From positions 1 to 35,962 of the forward strand of contig CAYTBB010000006.1 of assembly GCA_964435965.1 (NCBI GenBank): a stretch of DNA of 35,962 bases. Direction: 5' to 3'. The stretch comes from 20-14-all-45-10 sp964435965 (GTDB lineage Bacteria; Chloroflexota; Dehalococcoidia; GIF9; AB-539-J10). Shown here in pieces: positions 8,487 to 16,036 of this stretch (positions are counted from its first letter, which is position 1; the number at the start of each line of letters is the position of its first letter). The position numbers and the translations under genes were made by a program. The notes below the pieces were generated by a model. That model worked only from the letters and a program-made list of their open reading frames with translations. It was not told where the DNA came from and did no database searches.

Positions 8487-9487
8487 TGTCGTTTCCTCTC
8501 CAGAGCTAATTGTAAAATCTTCTCAATGAGCTGGGCATAAGTCATGCCGGTTGCTTCAGCTTGGCGTACCACGCCAGAGTCGGGAGAAACATCAGGATTG
8601 GGATTTACCTCGATGACATTTAGTTGTCCCTCTTGGTCCATCCGCATGCCTACTCTGGCATAGCCCTCGCAGCCGAGAACTCTGAAAGCTGCTACTGCCG
8701 TTCTGATAATGCGTTCTTGTTCTTCAACACAAATCTCAGCCGGGCATATCGACTTGGTGCCTTGAAAGTACAGGCTATCGGGTTCCCACTTGGCTGAAAA
8801 GGTGACAATTCTGGGCATTCCGGGAGGCAACGAATAAACTATTTCAGATACAGGCAGCACGGTGCACTCCGAACTACCCAAAACGGCAGCATCGAACTCG
8901 CGCCCATCGATGAATTCTTCAACCAAGGCACTCCCACCATAAGTGTTGCTTACCAATCTTACCTGCTTTTCCAGAGCAGCAAAATCATTTACTATGCTGT
9001 CTGGTGACAGGCCATGGCTGGCGTCCTCACAGCGGGGCTTCACAATGCAAGGGTAGCCTAGCTGGAACATATGTAGTGTCTCGGGGTTCAGTAGCTGGAA
9101 ATCCGGTGTCCGGATTCCAGCGGCTCTGAGAATTACTTTCGCCTTAGCCTTGTCGAGAGCCAGCCTCAGCCCTGATCCTGGACAGCCGGTAGAGGGTATC
9201 CCCATTTCCGATAGGATCTCCGGCACTACAGCTTCAGTTTCAGGGTAGCCACAGAAGCCCTCAAAGAGGTTAAACACCAAGTCTGTGTGGAGAGCTCTCA
9301 GTTTTCTTTCAGCTAGCTCAAGCGGCGGCACAAGGGGAACCCGGACCACATGACAACCAATCTCAAGCAAAGCCTGATGCACTGCTTCCTCTGCCTCAAG
9401 AACAGCGAGCACCGCTTTTTCTTCACCAACCGTGTCATAGCGTGAAGGACATGGTTCATTGTAGACGATAGCTACACCTGTACGCAT
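8462..9487 (-). CDS. D-Ala-D-Ala-ligase-like ATP-grasp enzyme (second of pair)
   Basis: A 341-residue ATP-grasp ligase, the class that joins a carboxylate to an amine through an acyl phosphate. Visible parts are LVFNLFEGFCGYPETEA (70-86), LDKAKAKVILRAAGIRTP (111-128), the nucleotide-binding PCIVKPRCEDASHG (146-159), VEEFIDGREF, and the metal-binding end NVIEVNPNPDVSPDSG with E293 and N295. The HGxxGEDG loop of true Ddl is absent, so a role in cell-wall D-Ala-D-Ala is unlikely. It overlaps its upstream paralogue by 16 bases. The two paralogues differ widely, which argues for two different condensations or substrates. Confidence 0.85.
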   Translation of the reverse strand: MRTGVAIVYNEPCPSRYDTVGEEKAVLAVLEAEEAVHQALLEIGCHVVRVPLVPPLELAERKLRALHTDLVFNLFEGFCGYPETEAVVPEILSEMGIPSTGCPGSGLRLALDKAKAKVILRAAGIRTPDFQLLNPETLHMFQLGYPCIVKPRCEDASHGLSPDSIVNDFAALEKQVRLVSNTYGGSALVEEFIDGREFDAAVLGSSECTVLPVSEIVYSLPPGMPRIVTFSAKWEPDSLYFQGTKSICPAEICVEEQERIIRTAVAAFRVLGCEGYARVGMRMDQEGQLNVIEVNPNPDVSPDSGVVRQAEATGMTYAQLIEKILQLALERKRQWLSTSVL

Positions 9488-10476
9488 TGAGGGTACCTCG
9501 CAAGGGCAGCGTCAAGCACAGCGCATATCAATTCCTGGTGAGTCCACCCCATCCTCTTTGCCATAATAACCAGGTCACTATGGGCACCCAATCCCGACAG
9601 AGGATTTATTTCCAAGAAGTATGGGACTCCATTGGAGCTGACTCTGAAGTCCAGCCGTGCGAAGTCCTGACATCCCAGAGCCTCAAAAGCGTTGAGCCCA
9701 GAAATTTCTAAATTCTGCAATATCTTTTGCTCAAGGCGGGCGGGACACTCATACTCAACTAAGTCTAGGTAATTACGTTTCAGCTCAAGCGAGTAGATGA
9801 AATAGCCATCCCTTCTTTTTGGAAGTATGCGCATCGTACCCAGTACTTTGGGCTGGGAGTTACCTATAATTCCCATGGTAACCTCATCACCTGCGATGAA
9901 CTCTTCCATCATCACTGGTTGCTGGTAATGTTTGAGCAACTTCTCCACAGTCTCAATCGCCTGCTTTTGATTGTCCACCACTGAATGAAGACGAATACCC
10001 TTGCTTGAGCCTTCATAGGCTGGCTTCACAATCGCTGGGAAAGGAAAATGGCAACAATCTACCTGACGGAACTGTTGGCTGTCAGTTATCACACACCACT
10101 TCGGAGTGTGCACTCCTGCCGCCGCAATTAGCTTTTTGGCAAGAGGTTTGTCTAGGCATATAGCAAGGCACTGCGGGTCTGAACCTGAATAGGGTATGTC
10201 CAGCATCTCCAAGATTGAAGGCACCTGGGCTTCCCTGCTGCGGTAATTGCCTCGTCCTTCGGCGATATTGAAAATGAAATCCACCTTTTCGTGGAGAATG
10301 TTGTCGAGAAACTCCCTGCCACCACCAAGCATGACTACCGTATGTCCTCCAGCTTTCAGAGAGGCACCAATCAGCTCCACGGTCTCCAGGGAGTCATATT
10401 CCTCAAAAGCATCATCGCAACTAGCTTGCTCTATTGCCTTTGCTTCTTTAAGATCGTATGATAGCCCTATCTGCAT
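9472..10476 (-). CDS. D-Ala-D-Ala-ligase-like ATP-grasp enzyme (first of pair)
   Basis: A 334-residue ATP-grasp protein. Landmarks are FIFNIAEGRGNYRSREAQVP (68-87), which replaces the Ddl HGxxGEDG loop, LDKPLAKKLIAAAGVHTP (108-125), the ATP site PAIVKPAYEGSSKGI (147-161), EEFIAGDEVT (191-200) and the metal end RLDF...FLEINPLSGLG with D276, E289 and N291. Start ATG 10476 has AAGGAG six bases upstream and lies inside the KamA reading frame (29-base overlap). Likely an amino-acid or peptide ligase acting with the aminomutase; substrates are not readable. Confidence 0.85.
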   Translation of the reverse strand: MQIGLSYDLKEAKAIEQASCDDAFEEYDSLETVELIGASLKAGGHTVVMLGGGREFLDNILHEKVDFIFNIAEGRGNYRSREAQVPSILEMLDIPYSGSDPQCLAICLDKPLAKKLIAAAGVHTPKWCVITDSQQFRQVDCCHFPFPAIVKPAYEGSSKGIRLHSVVDNQKQAIETVEKLLKHYQQPVMMEEFIAGDEVTMGIIGNSQPKVLGTMRILPKRRDGYFIYSLELKRNYLDLVEYECPARLEQKILQNLEISGLNAFEALGCQDFARLDFRVSSNGVPYFLEINPLSGLGAHSDLVIMAKRMGWTHQELICAVLDAALARYPQCVQV

Positions 10477-11839
10477 TTCGAGCTCCTTCTAACTCGAACT
10501 TAAACTCAACGCCATCGTGGACATCCACGGTGTCACCGATTGGGTTTAACGCTTCGGCAGGTGATTGGTGGCACGTTGGTTTTCCGGGGTTGCGATAGTG
10601 GAATATGCGGCCCTGGTAGTTCCTCAACACCAGTTCATCTTCAGTCTGCGCCAGCACGTAATTTGGCTGGAGAGAAACTTTGCCACCGCCTTGGGGCAGG
10701 TCTATCACGAAAGTAGGCACCGCCAGCCCTGAGGTGTGCCCGCGCATTCCCTCGACTATCTTTATGCCGACCTCCACAGGTGTGCGCAGGTGTTCAGTAC
10801 CCCGCACCTCGTCACACTGAAAGAGGTAGTAAGGACGTACCTTTATCCTGAGAAGTCCTTGACATAGCCTCTTCTGCGCCTCAATGGAATCGTTTACGCC
10901 ACGCAGCAGGACAGACTGGTTGTTTACCGGAACACCACTCCGTACCAGGCGGTCACACGCCTCCGCAGCTTCTGGAGTTACTTCCCTGACATGGTTGAAG
11001 TGGGTATTAAACCATATGGGCTCGTATTTAGCCAGCATTGTACAAAGGTCATTATCTATACGCTGGGGCAGTACCACAGGAAATCTGGAACCAATACGAA
11101 TAATTTCGACGTGCCTTATTTTTCTTATCCCGGATATGACATCCTCTAGCCGGCGAGTTGAAAGCGTCAGTGGATCACCGCCAGAGATAATGACGTCCCT
11201 GATAGCCCTATTCTTGCGTATGTAGTCCAGCATAGCTTCGACTTCACTAGGACTGCGAACCCAGCCACCATTTCGCCATTCTCTCTTACGAGTGCAATGA
11301 CGGCAAAGCATAGGACATATATCAGTAAGTACCATAAGTACCCGGTCTCGGTAGCGGTGGACAAGTCCAGGCGAAACGGAGTCTTTTTCCTCACCCAGCG
11401 GATCATCCGTACCCATCGCCCCCATGGTTATTTCCAGAATGGAAGGTATCGCCTGTTTTCTTACCGGGTCGTCTGGGTCATCGGGGTTGATTAGTGAGAG
11501 GTAATAAGGCGTAACCGAGAGGGGATAGCGCATGCTTACTAGGCTGAGCTGCGCCTGTTCCTCAGGTGATAGGGGGATGAATTGAGCTAATCGTTCGACG
11601 CTGGTAATTCTGTTCTGGAACTGCCACTTCCAGTCGTTCCAGGTTGTATTGGGGATATCTCCAAAAAACCTGTGTCTATTGGTAGCTTTTTTACCTGGAG
11701 GTTCTTTCTCCAGATTCCCACAGAGCCCACGTTCCCCAGGAGGTTCCTCTTCTGCCTCGTTGCTAGTGTAGCTTTCGATATAACTTTTCTCTACCCTAGA
11801 GGTAGATTGGCTTTTCATGGTTATTGATGGTGTTTTCAC
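10448..11839 (-). CDS. KamA-type lysine 2,3-aminomutase (radical SAM, PLP)
   Basis: Radical SAM enzyme that would convert L-lysine to beta-lysine. The cluster cysteines are C175, C179 and C182 (CPMLCRHC), the PLP lysine is K387 (LPQGGGK). Against my recollection of Clostridium subterminale numbering (C125/129/132, D293, D330, K337) all positions shift by exactly 50, with no gaps across the core. D343 and D380 match the two aspartates that bind the lysine side-chain amine, which favours lysine over glutamate. Zinc-site cysteines (268, 375, 377, 380) are largely lost (S318; only C423 nearby). An acidic, low-complexity stretch of about 50 residues extends the N terminus. Start is GTG 11839 (AGGAGA eleven bases upstream) or ATG 11818. 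First gene of the operon. Confidence 0.9.
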   Translation of the reverse strand: MKTPSITMKSQSTSRVEKSYIESYTSNEAEEEPPGERGLCGNLEKEPPGKKATNRHRFFGDIPNTTWNDWKWQFQNRITSVERLAQFIPLSPEEQAQLSLVSMRYPLSVTPYYLSLINPDDPDDPVRKQAIPSILEITMGAMGTDDPLGEEKDSVSPGLVHRYRDRVLMVLTDICPMLCRHCTRKREWRNGGWVRSPSEVEAMLDYIRKNRAIRDVIISGGDPLTLSTRRLEDVISGIRKIRHVEIIRIGSRFPVVLPQRIDNDLCTMLAKYEPIWFNTHFNHVREVTPEAAEACDRLVRSGVPVNNQSVLLRGVNDSIEAQKRLCQGLLRIKVRPYYLFQCDEVRGTEHLRTPVEVGIKIVEGMRGHTSGLAVPTFVIDLPQGGGKVSLQPNYVLAQTEDELVLRNYQGRIFHYRNPGKPTCHQSPAEALNPIGDTVDVHDGVEFKFELEGARNADRAIIRS

Positions 11840-11961
11840 CTTATTTTTGTCTCCTGTAAAATCAAGTTTTTATATGCTGACTCAGCTAAATTTTTAGCGA
11901 AACTTTATACAAGTCGCATTTCGTTCCTTTATTTCTTTGTGTCAAAATGATTGGGAACTAC

Positions 11962-12000
11962 TTGTCCTAACATTTTATTCCTGTTATAATATATAGGAAT
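11962..12000 (+). promoter_or_regulatory. Promoter of the winged-helix gene with overlapping inverted repeat
   Basis: TTGTCC (11962-11967) and TATAAT (11985-11990) are separated by 17 bases. An inverted repeat, ATTCCT (11977-11982) and AGGAAT (11995-12000), brackets the -10 box and would suit an operator. The region between the divergent KamA operon and the regulator gene (11840-12122) is AT-rich. I find no equally good promoter on the minus strand, only a lone TTGACA at 11945-11940. Confidence 0.5.
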
Positions 12001-12122
12001 TATACTTCATGACTTAATTGTATACCATTTGCAAAAGTTGTCAATAGGTTTTTAGCTTTTACCATAATTAGAAGATTATTTTCGAAGGGATAAAAGTGTA
12101 ATTTCAGCAAGGGGAGGTAAGC

Positions 12123-12446
12123 ATGCCAAGATGGAAATTTCTTACAAATCACGCTTTGGTGCTCTGCTTGATTGCCCAGCAACCGCGAATTACCGCCAGG
12201 GAGGCCTCTATGACAATAGGTATCACGGAGAGGACAACACGGGGAATAATCAACGAGCTTGAAGCTGATGGCTATGTTACCAAGAAAAGAGAGGGCAGAC
12301 GCATCAAGTACCGACTCAATCCGAATCTTCCTCTTAGAGCCGAGATGCAGCAGGACAATGATGTGGGTAGCCTTCTGGAAGTCCTCGGATGGAAAAGGCG
12401 GCGAAAGCAAACAATCAAGGAAATGGCTGGCCAGTTAACTCAATGA
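12123..12446 (+). CDS. Small winged-helix transcriptional regulator
   Basis: A 107-residue protein with a MarR/ArsR-like winged helix. The helix-turn-helix runs through PRITAREASMTIGITERTTR and the wing through GYVTKKREGRRIKYRLNP, ending in the tail LLEVLGWKRRRK. Start ATG 12123 has GGGGAGGT at 12111-12118. It is divergent from the KamA operon, sharing a 283-base upstream region, so control of that operon and of itself is a reasonable guess. Similar small regulators, typically beginning MPRW-FLTNHALVL, are frequent in this class of Chloroflexi. No ligand-binding domain is visible. Confidence 0.82.
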   Translation: MPRWKFLTNHALVLCLIAQQPRITAREASMTIGITERTTRGIINELEADGYVTKKREGRRIKYRLNPNLPLRAEMQQDNDVGSLLEVLGWKRRRKQTIKEMAGQLTQ

Positions 12447-12537
12447 AGGCACCTCTTACCAGTATTAGCAATTCATGTGCCCTTTGCTTGCTAACTCCAA
12501 CAGCCTTGCCTATTTCAGACGATGTGGCATTAGTATG
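12415..12537 (-). other. Possible helix-turn-helix gene fragment
   Basis: The minus strand reads SSEIGKAVGVSKQRAHELL then about 17 further residues to a TGA at 12415. This resembles the HTH core of small regulators (EIGKAxGVSxxR). There is no credible start or upstream domain, and the stretch overlaps the end of the plus-strand winged-helix gene. It may be a fragment left by rearrangement or chance. Confidence 0.2.
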
Positions 12538-12759
12538 CGATGACCTCCAGGGCTGCCTGAAGCTGGCTGCCAGGGCGAACACCATAGACTTCTTCAGAAA
12601 TCCCGGCGTCATCAGAGATGCTATAAGGACACCTTTAAGCTTTGTCATAGATGACTCAAGCCAGGAGGGAAATTCCTTTATTGCCTTATAGCCAGGTGTA
12701 AGCCCGTAGCAACCTCAAGCGGGGTGCCTCTGAATAGCTACGTAGCTATTCAGCAGTAA
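12535..12759 (+). pseudogene. DUF89 phosphatase fragment with internal deletion
   Basis: Frame at 12539 reads DDLQGCLKLAARANTIDFF and on to SFVIDDS, matching residues about 95-134 of the intact protein at 6063-6902. The sequence then jumps to EGNSFI, followed after a frame shift by YCLIARCKPVA and VPLNSYVAIQQ, matching residues 249-279, and ends at TAA 12757. Roughly residues 135-248, including the DNAGE and KGxGxYE metal motifs, are missing. It is non-functional. Confidence 0.85.
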
Positions 12760-12863
12760 ACTAGGAATCTGCGAAAGCACTCTTTGCAATAAATTTCAAT
12801 CAACTAAAACAAAGCGATGTAGTGTTGTGTTTGTAGTTTGCCTTGGTAGATACCGAGGGCAGC

Positions 12864-13532
12864 TCAGTCGAAGCCATACCAGCTGGTGATGCTTTCGACA
12901 GGCTCACGCTTGCTCTCCAGTTTGTTTGCTGGGAAGTCCCAATCTGGGTAGCCGATGGCAATGGACATTGTTATTCGCTTGGACTCGGGTATGCCAGTGA
13001 ACCTTCTCACTACCTCGGGATACATTACAGCCTGCCAATTAATACATGTTCCCAGGCCATAGTTAAGTGCCGCCAAACAAATGGCGTGGGTGATGATGCC
13101 GAGGTCAAACTGTGTGGCCGATTCATCGAGGGAAATATCCGCAGTCAGTATTATAGCCGCCGGGGCATCAAGGAAACGGAGTCCCTTTTGATTCCACGCT
13201 GCTCTCTTATCCCTGTCTCTTCTGTCTATTCCCATTAGCTCGAAAAGTTGAATGGCAAGAGCCACCTGGCGCCTCTTGTACACGCCATGAAAATCCTTAT
13301 ACGGAATATCTGGGTTGGGGATTGCCCCAGAAGCTAGCATCTCAAGATTACCTTGCTTGATCTGTTCCAGCACCTTCCCAGCAACTACAGTCATCTCCCA
13401 GGGTTGAGCATTTTTTGCTGAGGGTGACCGGCTGGCGATCTCCAAGATTTCCTTCAGGACCTCCTTGGGAACAGGGTCGGGCTTGTAGCCCCTTATGCTC
13501 TTACGCGAGCGTAAAGCTTCGATGATATCCAT
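12864..13532 (-). CDS. Nitroreductase-family flavoprotein
   Basis: FMN-dependent oxidoreductase of the nitroreductase superfamily, 222 residues from the chosen ATG. The FMN phosphate-binding signature RSRKSIRGYKPDPVP is at 8-22, followed by ASRSPSAKNAQPWEM, then the C-terminal GLGTCINWQAVMYPE and IAIGYPDWDFPANK typical of the fold. The start at 13532 is chosen over the upstream frame (13568) because AAGGAG lies seven bases before it and the family begins MDxxEAL. It is flanked on both sides by broken pieces of DUF89 genes, so it sits in rearranged sequence. The substrate cannot be told. Confidence 0.88.
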   Translation of the reverse strand: MDIIEALRSRKSIRGYKPDPVPKEVLKEILEIASRSPSAKNAQPWEMTVVAGKVLEQIKQGNLEMLASGAIPNPDIPYKDFHGVYKRRQVALAIQLFELMGIDRRDRDKRAAWNQKGLRFLDAPAAIILTADISLDESATQFDLGIITHAICLAALNYGLGTCINWQAVMYPEVVRRFTGIPESKRITMSIAIGYPDWDFPANKLESKREPVESITSWYGFD

Positions 13533-13639
13533 AGATTGACTCCTTCTCAACGCTCTCATTTGGTTCAACCCTCTTATACCAAGTGATAGGGCACCATGTC
13601 AATGGAAGCAGGACTATTTGTCAAATTCGTTGCCGATAA

Positions 13640-13839
13640 CACAGCGGCCGAACATCATTAGGGAGGATATGAGAAAGCCCATAAGCTTTACTATAGATGA
13701 CTCACAACGGTTTGAAGCGAAGCTGAGAAAGGCAAGCAAAGTTCTGTATTTGGCTGATAATGTGGGTGAAGTTTACTTCGACTTGCCTTTAGTCAAAAAG
13801 ATGAGGCAATTTGCTGATGTTATCTACGTAGTATTCTAG
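13640..13839 (+). pseudogene. DUF89 phosphatase internal fragment
   Basis: Reads RPNIIREDMRKPISFTIDDS, then a stretch through KASKVLYLADNVGEVYFDLP to FADVIYVVF, corresponding to residues 117-177 of the intact protein. No N-terminal or C-terminal part is present. From about 13710 to 13833 the DNA differs from the intact gene (6469-6592) at only about nine positions. The part before 13710 is closer to the other fragment at 12535. This mosaic suggests gene conversion or serial partial duplication. Confidence 0.85.
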
Positions 13840-14189
13840 TTAACCGCGAAACTCCTTCTAATTCTCCCTCCCCTGGCGACGGGGAGTGCATCTGGTCAAC
13901 ACATTTCTAACCGTTCATTTTCCTGATTAAACCTCTTGGGTTTTTTGTTGCTGCAACAATGAAGACCGTAAGTTGTATTCCCGTATTGAGGGAAAAGAAC
14001 TGTTGCGATACGAGGTCGAGTAGCTCCTTTTTTCTTTCTTCAAGAGTCCTTACAATTATCATGCATTGAAATTGCTATCATAAACTATTACTATAATTTA
14101 TGCGGGGAAAAGGCATATCGAAGTATACAGGGCTGGATAGATTTGTATTTACGATTTATTAATTAGCCAGTTTCCATTTTTCTGTAATC
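13840..14189. other. Gene-free stretch with one GC hairpin
   Basis: I see no coding frame here. A hairpin CTCCCC/GGGGAG with a 7-base loop is at 13868-13886, within a CTCCCTCCCCTGGCG context that resembles the hairpin at 32791. The rest becomes AT-rich towards the following two genes, which fits a junction of foreign DNA. Confidence 0.4.
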
Positions 14190-14900
14190 ATGGACATTCT
14201 TGCAATAACGCAGCCAAAAACAGAGGCAGGGCTTAGGCTCCGTAATGCACTCGTTGCTTTATTACTTACTGCCATTTTTCTTTATCTATACCTGGTTCCT
14301 CTTCAGTCACCACAAGGCTTATCTACATTACCTTCGTATTTATTATTCTTATTGATTGCTTTTTCAGTATTAATTCTTGACCTTATAATATTTGCTCATG
14401 ACCCACTTCAATATGGTGACATTAATAAGAATAAATATGCCCGCTTCTTCACGAGCCAATTTCCTTCCGCGTTTATTGCCCAGAAATATAATATGAGCAT
14501 GGACCAAGCGAGAAACAAATGGTTTGGTGAGTTTAACAAGTGGCAAAATCCGGAACATCAATGTCATGAATATCGCGTGCGTGCTTTCCAAATTGGGTAT
14601 CGCTGTAGGGAAATCTATCATATGCAGGTAATATCGAAATATCTCACCATTTTATCTTTTATATTTCTCGTGTTCATTTTCACCAGTGGTTTCATCCCAT
14701 TCAGGCTACCCGATTTCTATTATGCGAAATATGTCGGAGTTTCCATTGTGTTAAGGATTGCCTACGCGTTATTTTTAGTATTTCTATCCATGTACTTGAA
14801 GATAGTGAACAATGTGGATGGGCCAACGGGGGTTTGGTTAAGATGGAAGCAGCACAATGATTTGTTGAAAACATGGTGGCTGGCCAATCATCCCATTTGA
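14190..14900 (+). CDS. Four-helix membrane protein of unknown function
   Basis: I do not recognise this 236-residue protein. It has two N-terminal membrane helices (about 19-37 and 49-69), a roughly 80-residue polar loop rich in aromatic and basic residues (70-150), and two more helices (151-170 and 182-206), then a short tail with tryptophans (WLRWKQHNDLLKTWW). No catalytic motif is apparent. The ATG lacks a clear Shine-Dalgarno. Base composition is AT-richer than the surrounding operons. It ends 22 bases before the PAPS-reductase-like gene, with which it is probably co-transcribed. Confidence 0.7.
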   Translation: MDILAITQPKTEAGLRLRNALVALLLTAIFLYLYLVPLQSPQGLSTLPSYLLFLLIAFSVLILDLIIFAHDPLQYGDINKNKYARFFTSQFPSAFIAQKYNMSMDQARNKWFGEFNKWQNPEHQCHEYRVRAFQIGYRCREIYHMQVISKYLTILSFIFLVFIFTSGFIPFRLPDFYYAKYVGVSIVLRIAYALFLVFLSMYLKIVNNVDGPTGVWLRWKQHNDLLKTWWLANHPI

Positions 14901-14922
14901 TTAACAGCGTGAGGCACATTAA

Positions 14923-15897
14923 TTGCCAAGACCCCCATTAGTTAGAAAAGACCTGAAGCAGGGTATACTAAATCTTAAACAGTATTGGAACTTGTCGCTA
15001 GATACTAAGATTGCGTGTTCCAAAAGAATCATTCAAGATACTCTTTCGAGCAGTAGTTCCCCGGTGATTTGTTGGTCTGGTGGTAAAGACAGCACTGTAT
15101 TGCTGCATCTTGTATTACAGTTTAACTCCGCTATTCCTGTCATTCATATTGATGCAGGAGTCTTATATCCAGAAACAGAGGAATTCGTTAAATATTTATC
15201 ACGTTTATGGCGATTGAATATACATGTTGGAACACCTCTAGAGCACGAGACTTTCTGGGACTGTGCTGAAAAATTTGGGTGGCCCATTTTAGGAAAATCT
15301 GTAGCCCAGTCAGTTGAAAAGGCCATTCGAAGTGGGAACTATAGACCGCAAATGTCCAATTTGGAAAGGAAATTGGCACAAAACCGAATACACATATCGG
15401 CAAAGTGTGCAGAATACATTCTTGTAAAACCTACTAAACGCATAGAGGAGAAGCTAGAAGCTGATGTTAAGTTTATAGGGATGTTGGCTTCTGAGAGTAA
15501 TGCAAGAATCCGGCTTTTTGTCGATCACGGCTTTTTATATGAAGTCAAACGCTATTACGGTCGTGGGCGCAATATCAGGAAATGTAGCCCCATTTTCATG
15601 TGGCGTGATGAGGATATCTGGCAATATCACCGTATATATAACATTCCTTATTGCCGTATTTATGACTTGGGGCATATTAGGAATGGATGTTGGCCATGTG
15701 CCATGGGCATCAGAAATGGTCAGCTACGAAGACTAAGACATAGCCATCCCGACCTTTTTCGTTACCTAATACTGAAGACGGAATTCGGATTGGAAATAAT
15801 GAAAATTAAGTCGATACTCAAAGGTGCCTCTTTCACACTTAGCGGCAATTTAGAGAAGACTTTGATAGAAAAACCAGAATACTTCGACAGTATCTGA
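14923..15897 (+). CDS. PAPS-reductase-like (PP-loop) protein with four cysteines
   Basis: Adenine nucleotide alpha hydrolase fold of the phosphoadenosine phosphosulfate reductase superfamily. The pyrophosphate loop is SGGKDSTVLLHL starting at 52, followed by IDAGVLYPETEEF. Cysteines C162, C221, C256 and C259 (in KCAEY, KCSPIFMW and GCWPCAMG) match the pattern of the iron-sulfur-type members, which have C...C.PI..W...GC..CP. Start is TTG 14923 with GAGG eight bases before. It is not beside any sulfate-assimilation genes, so assimilatory PAPS reduction is unlikely. Members of this superfamily also act in DNA phosphorothioation (DndC) and BREX-linked defence. Function here is open. Confidence 0.8.
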   Translation: MPRPPLVRKDLKQGILNLKQYWNLSLDTKIACSKRIIQDTLSSSSSPVICWSGGKDSTVLLHLVLQFNSAIPVIHIDAGVLYPETEEFVKYLSRLWRLNIHVGTPLEHETFWDCAEKFGWPILGKSVAQSVEKAIRSGNYRPQMSNLERKLAQNRIHISAKCAEYILVKPTKRIEEKLEADVKFIGMLASESNARIRLFVDHGFLYEVKRYYGRGRNIRKCSPIFMWRDEDIWQYHRIYNIPYCRIYDLGHIRNGCWPCAMGIRNGQLRRLRHSHPDLFRYLILKTEFGLEIMKIKSILKGASFTLSGNLEKTLIEKPEYFDSI

Positions 15898-16036
15898 ATA
15901 GTATCTCAACCCAAGGGCTTTTCAAATATTTAGCCTCAAATTCCGATACGGCAATTGCTTAATTGGACAAGTTGACGTCTTGTGCAATCTCAAGCAGGGC
16001 AAATTTCAGGGGGGGGGTTAGATGTCTCTGCTCTTT

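Noticed and set aside
16009..16017. Run of nine G between the PP-loop gene and the macro-domain gene
   Set aside because: A single homopolymer without surrounding structure; it may be phase-variable or a sequencing artefact, but it lies outside both genes.
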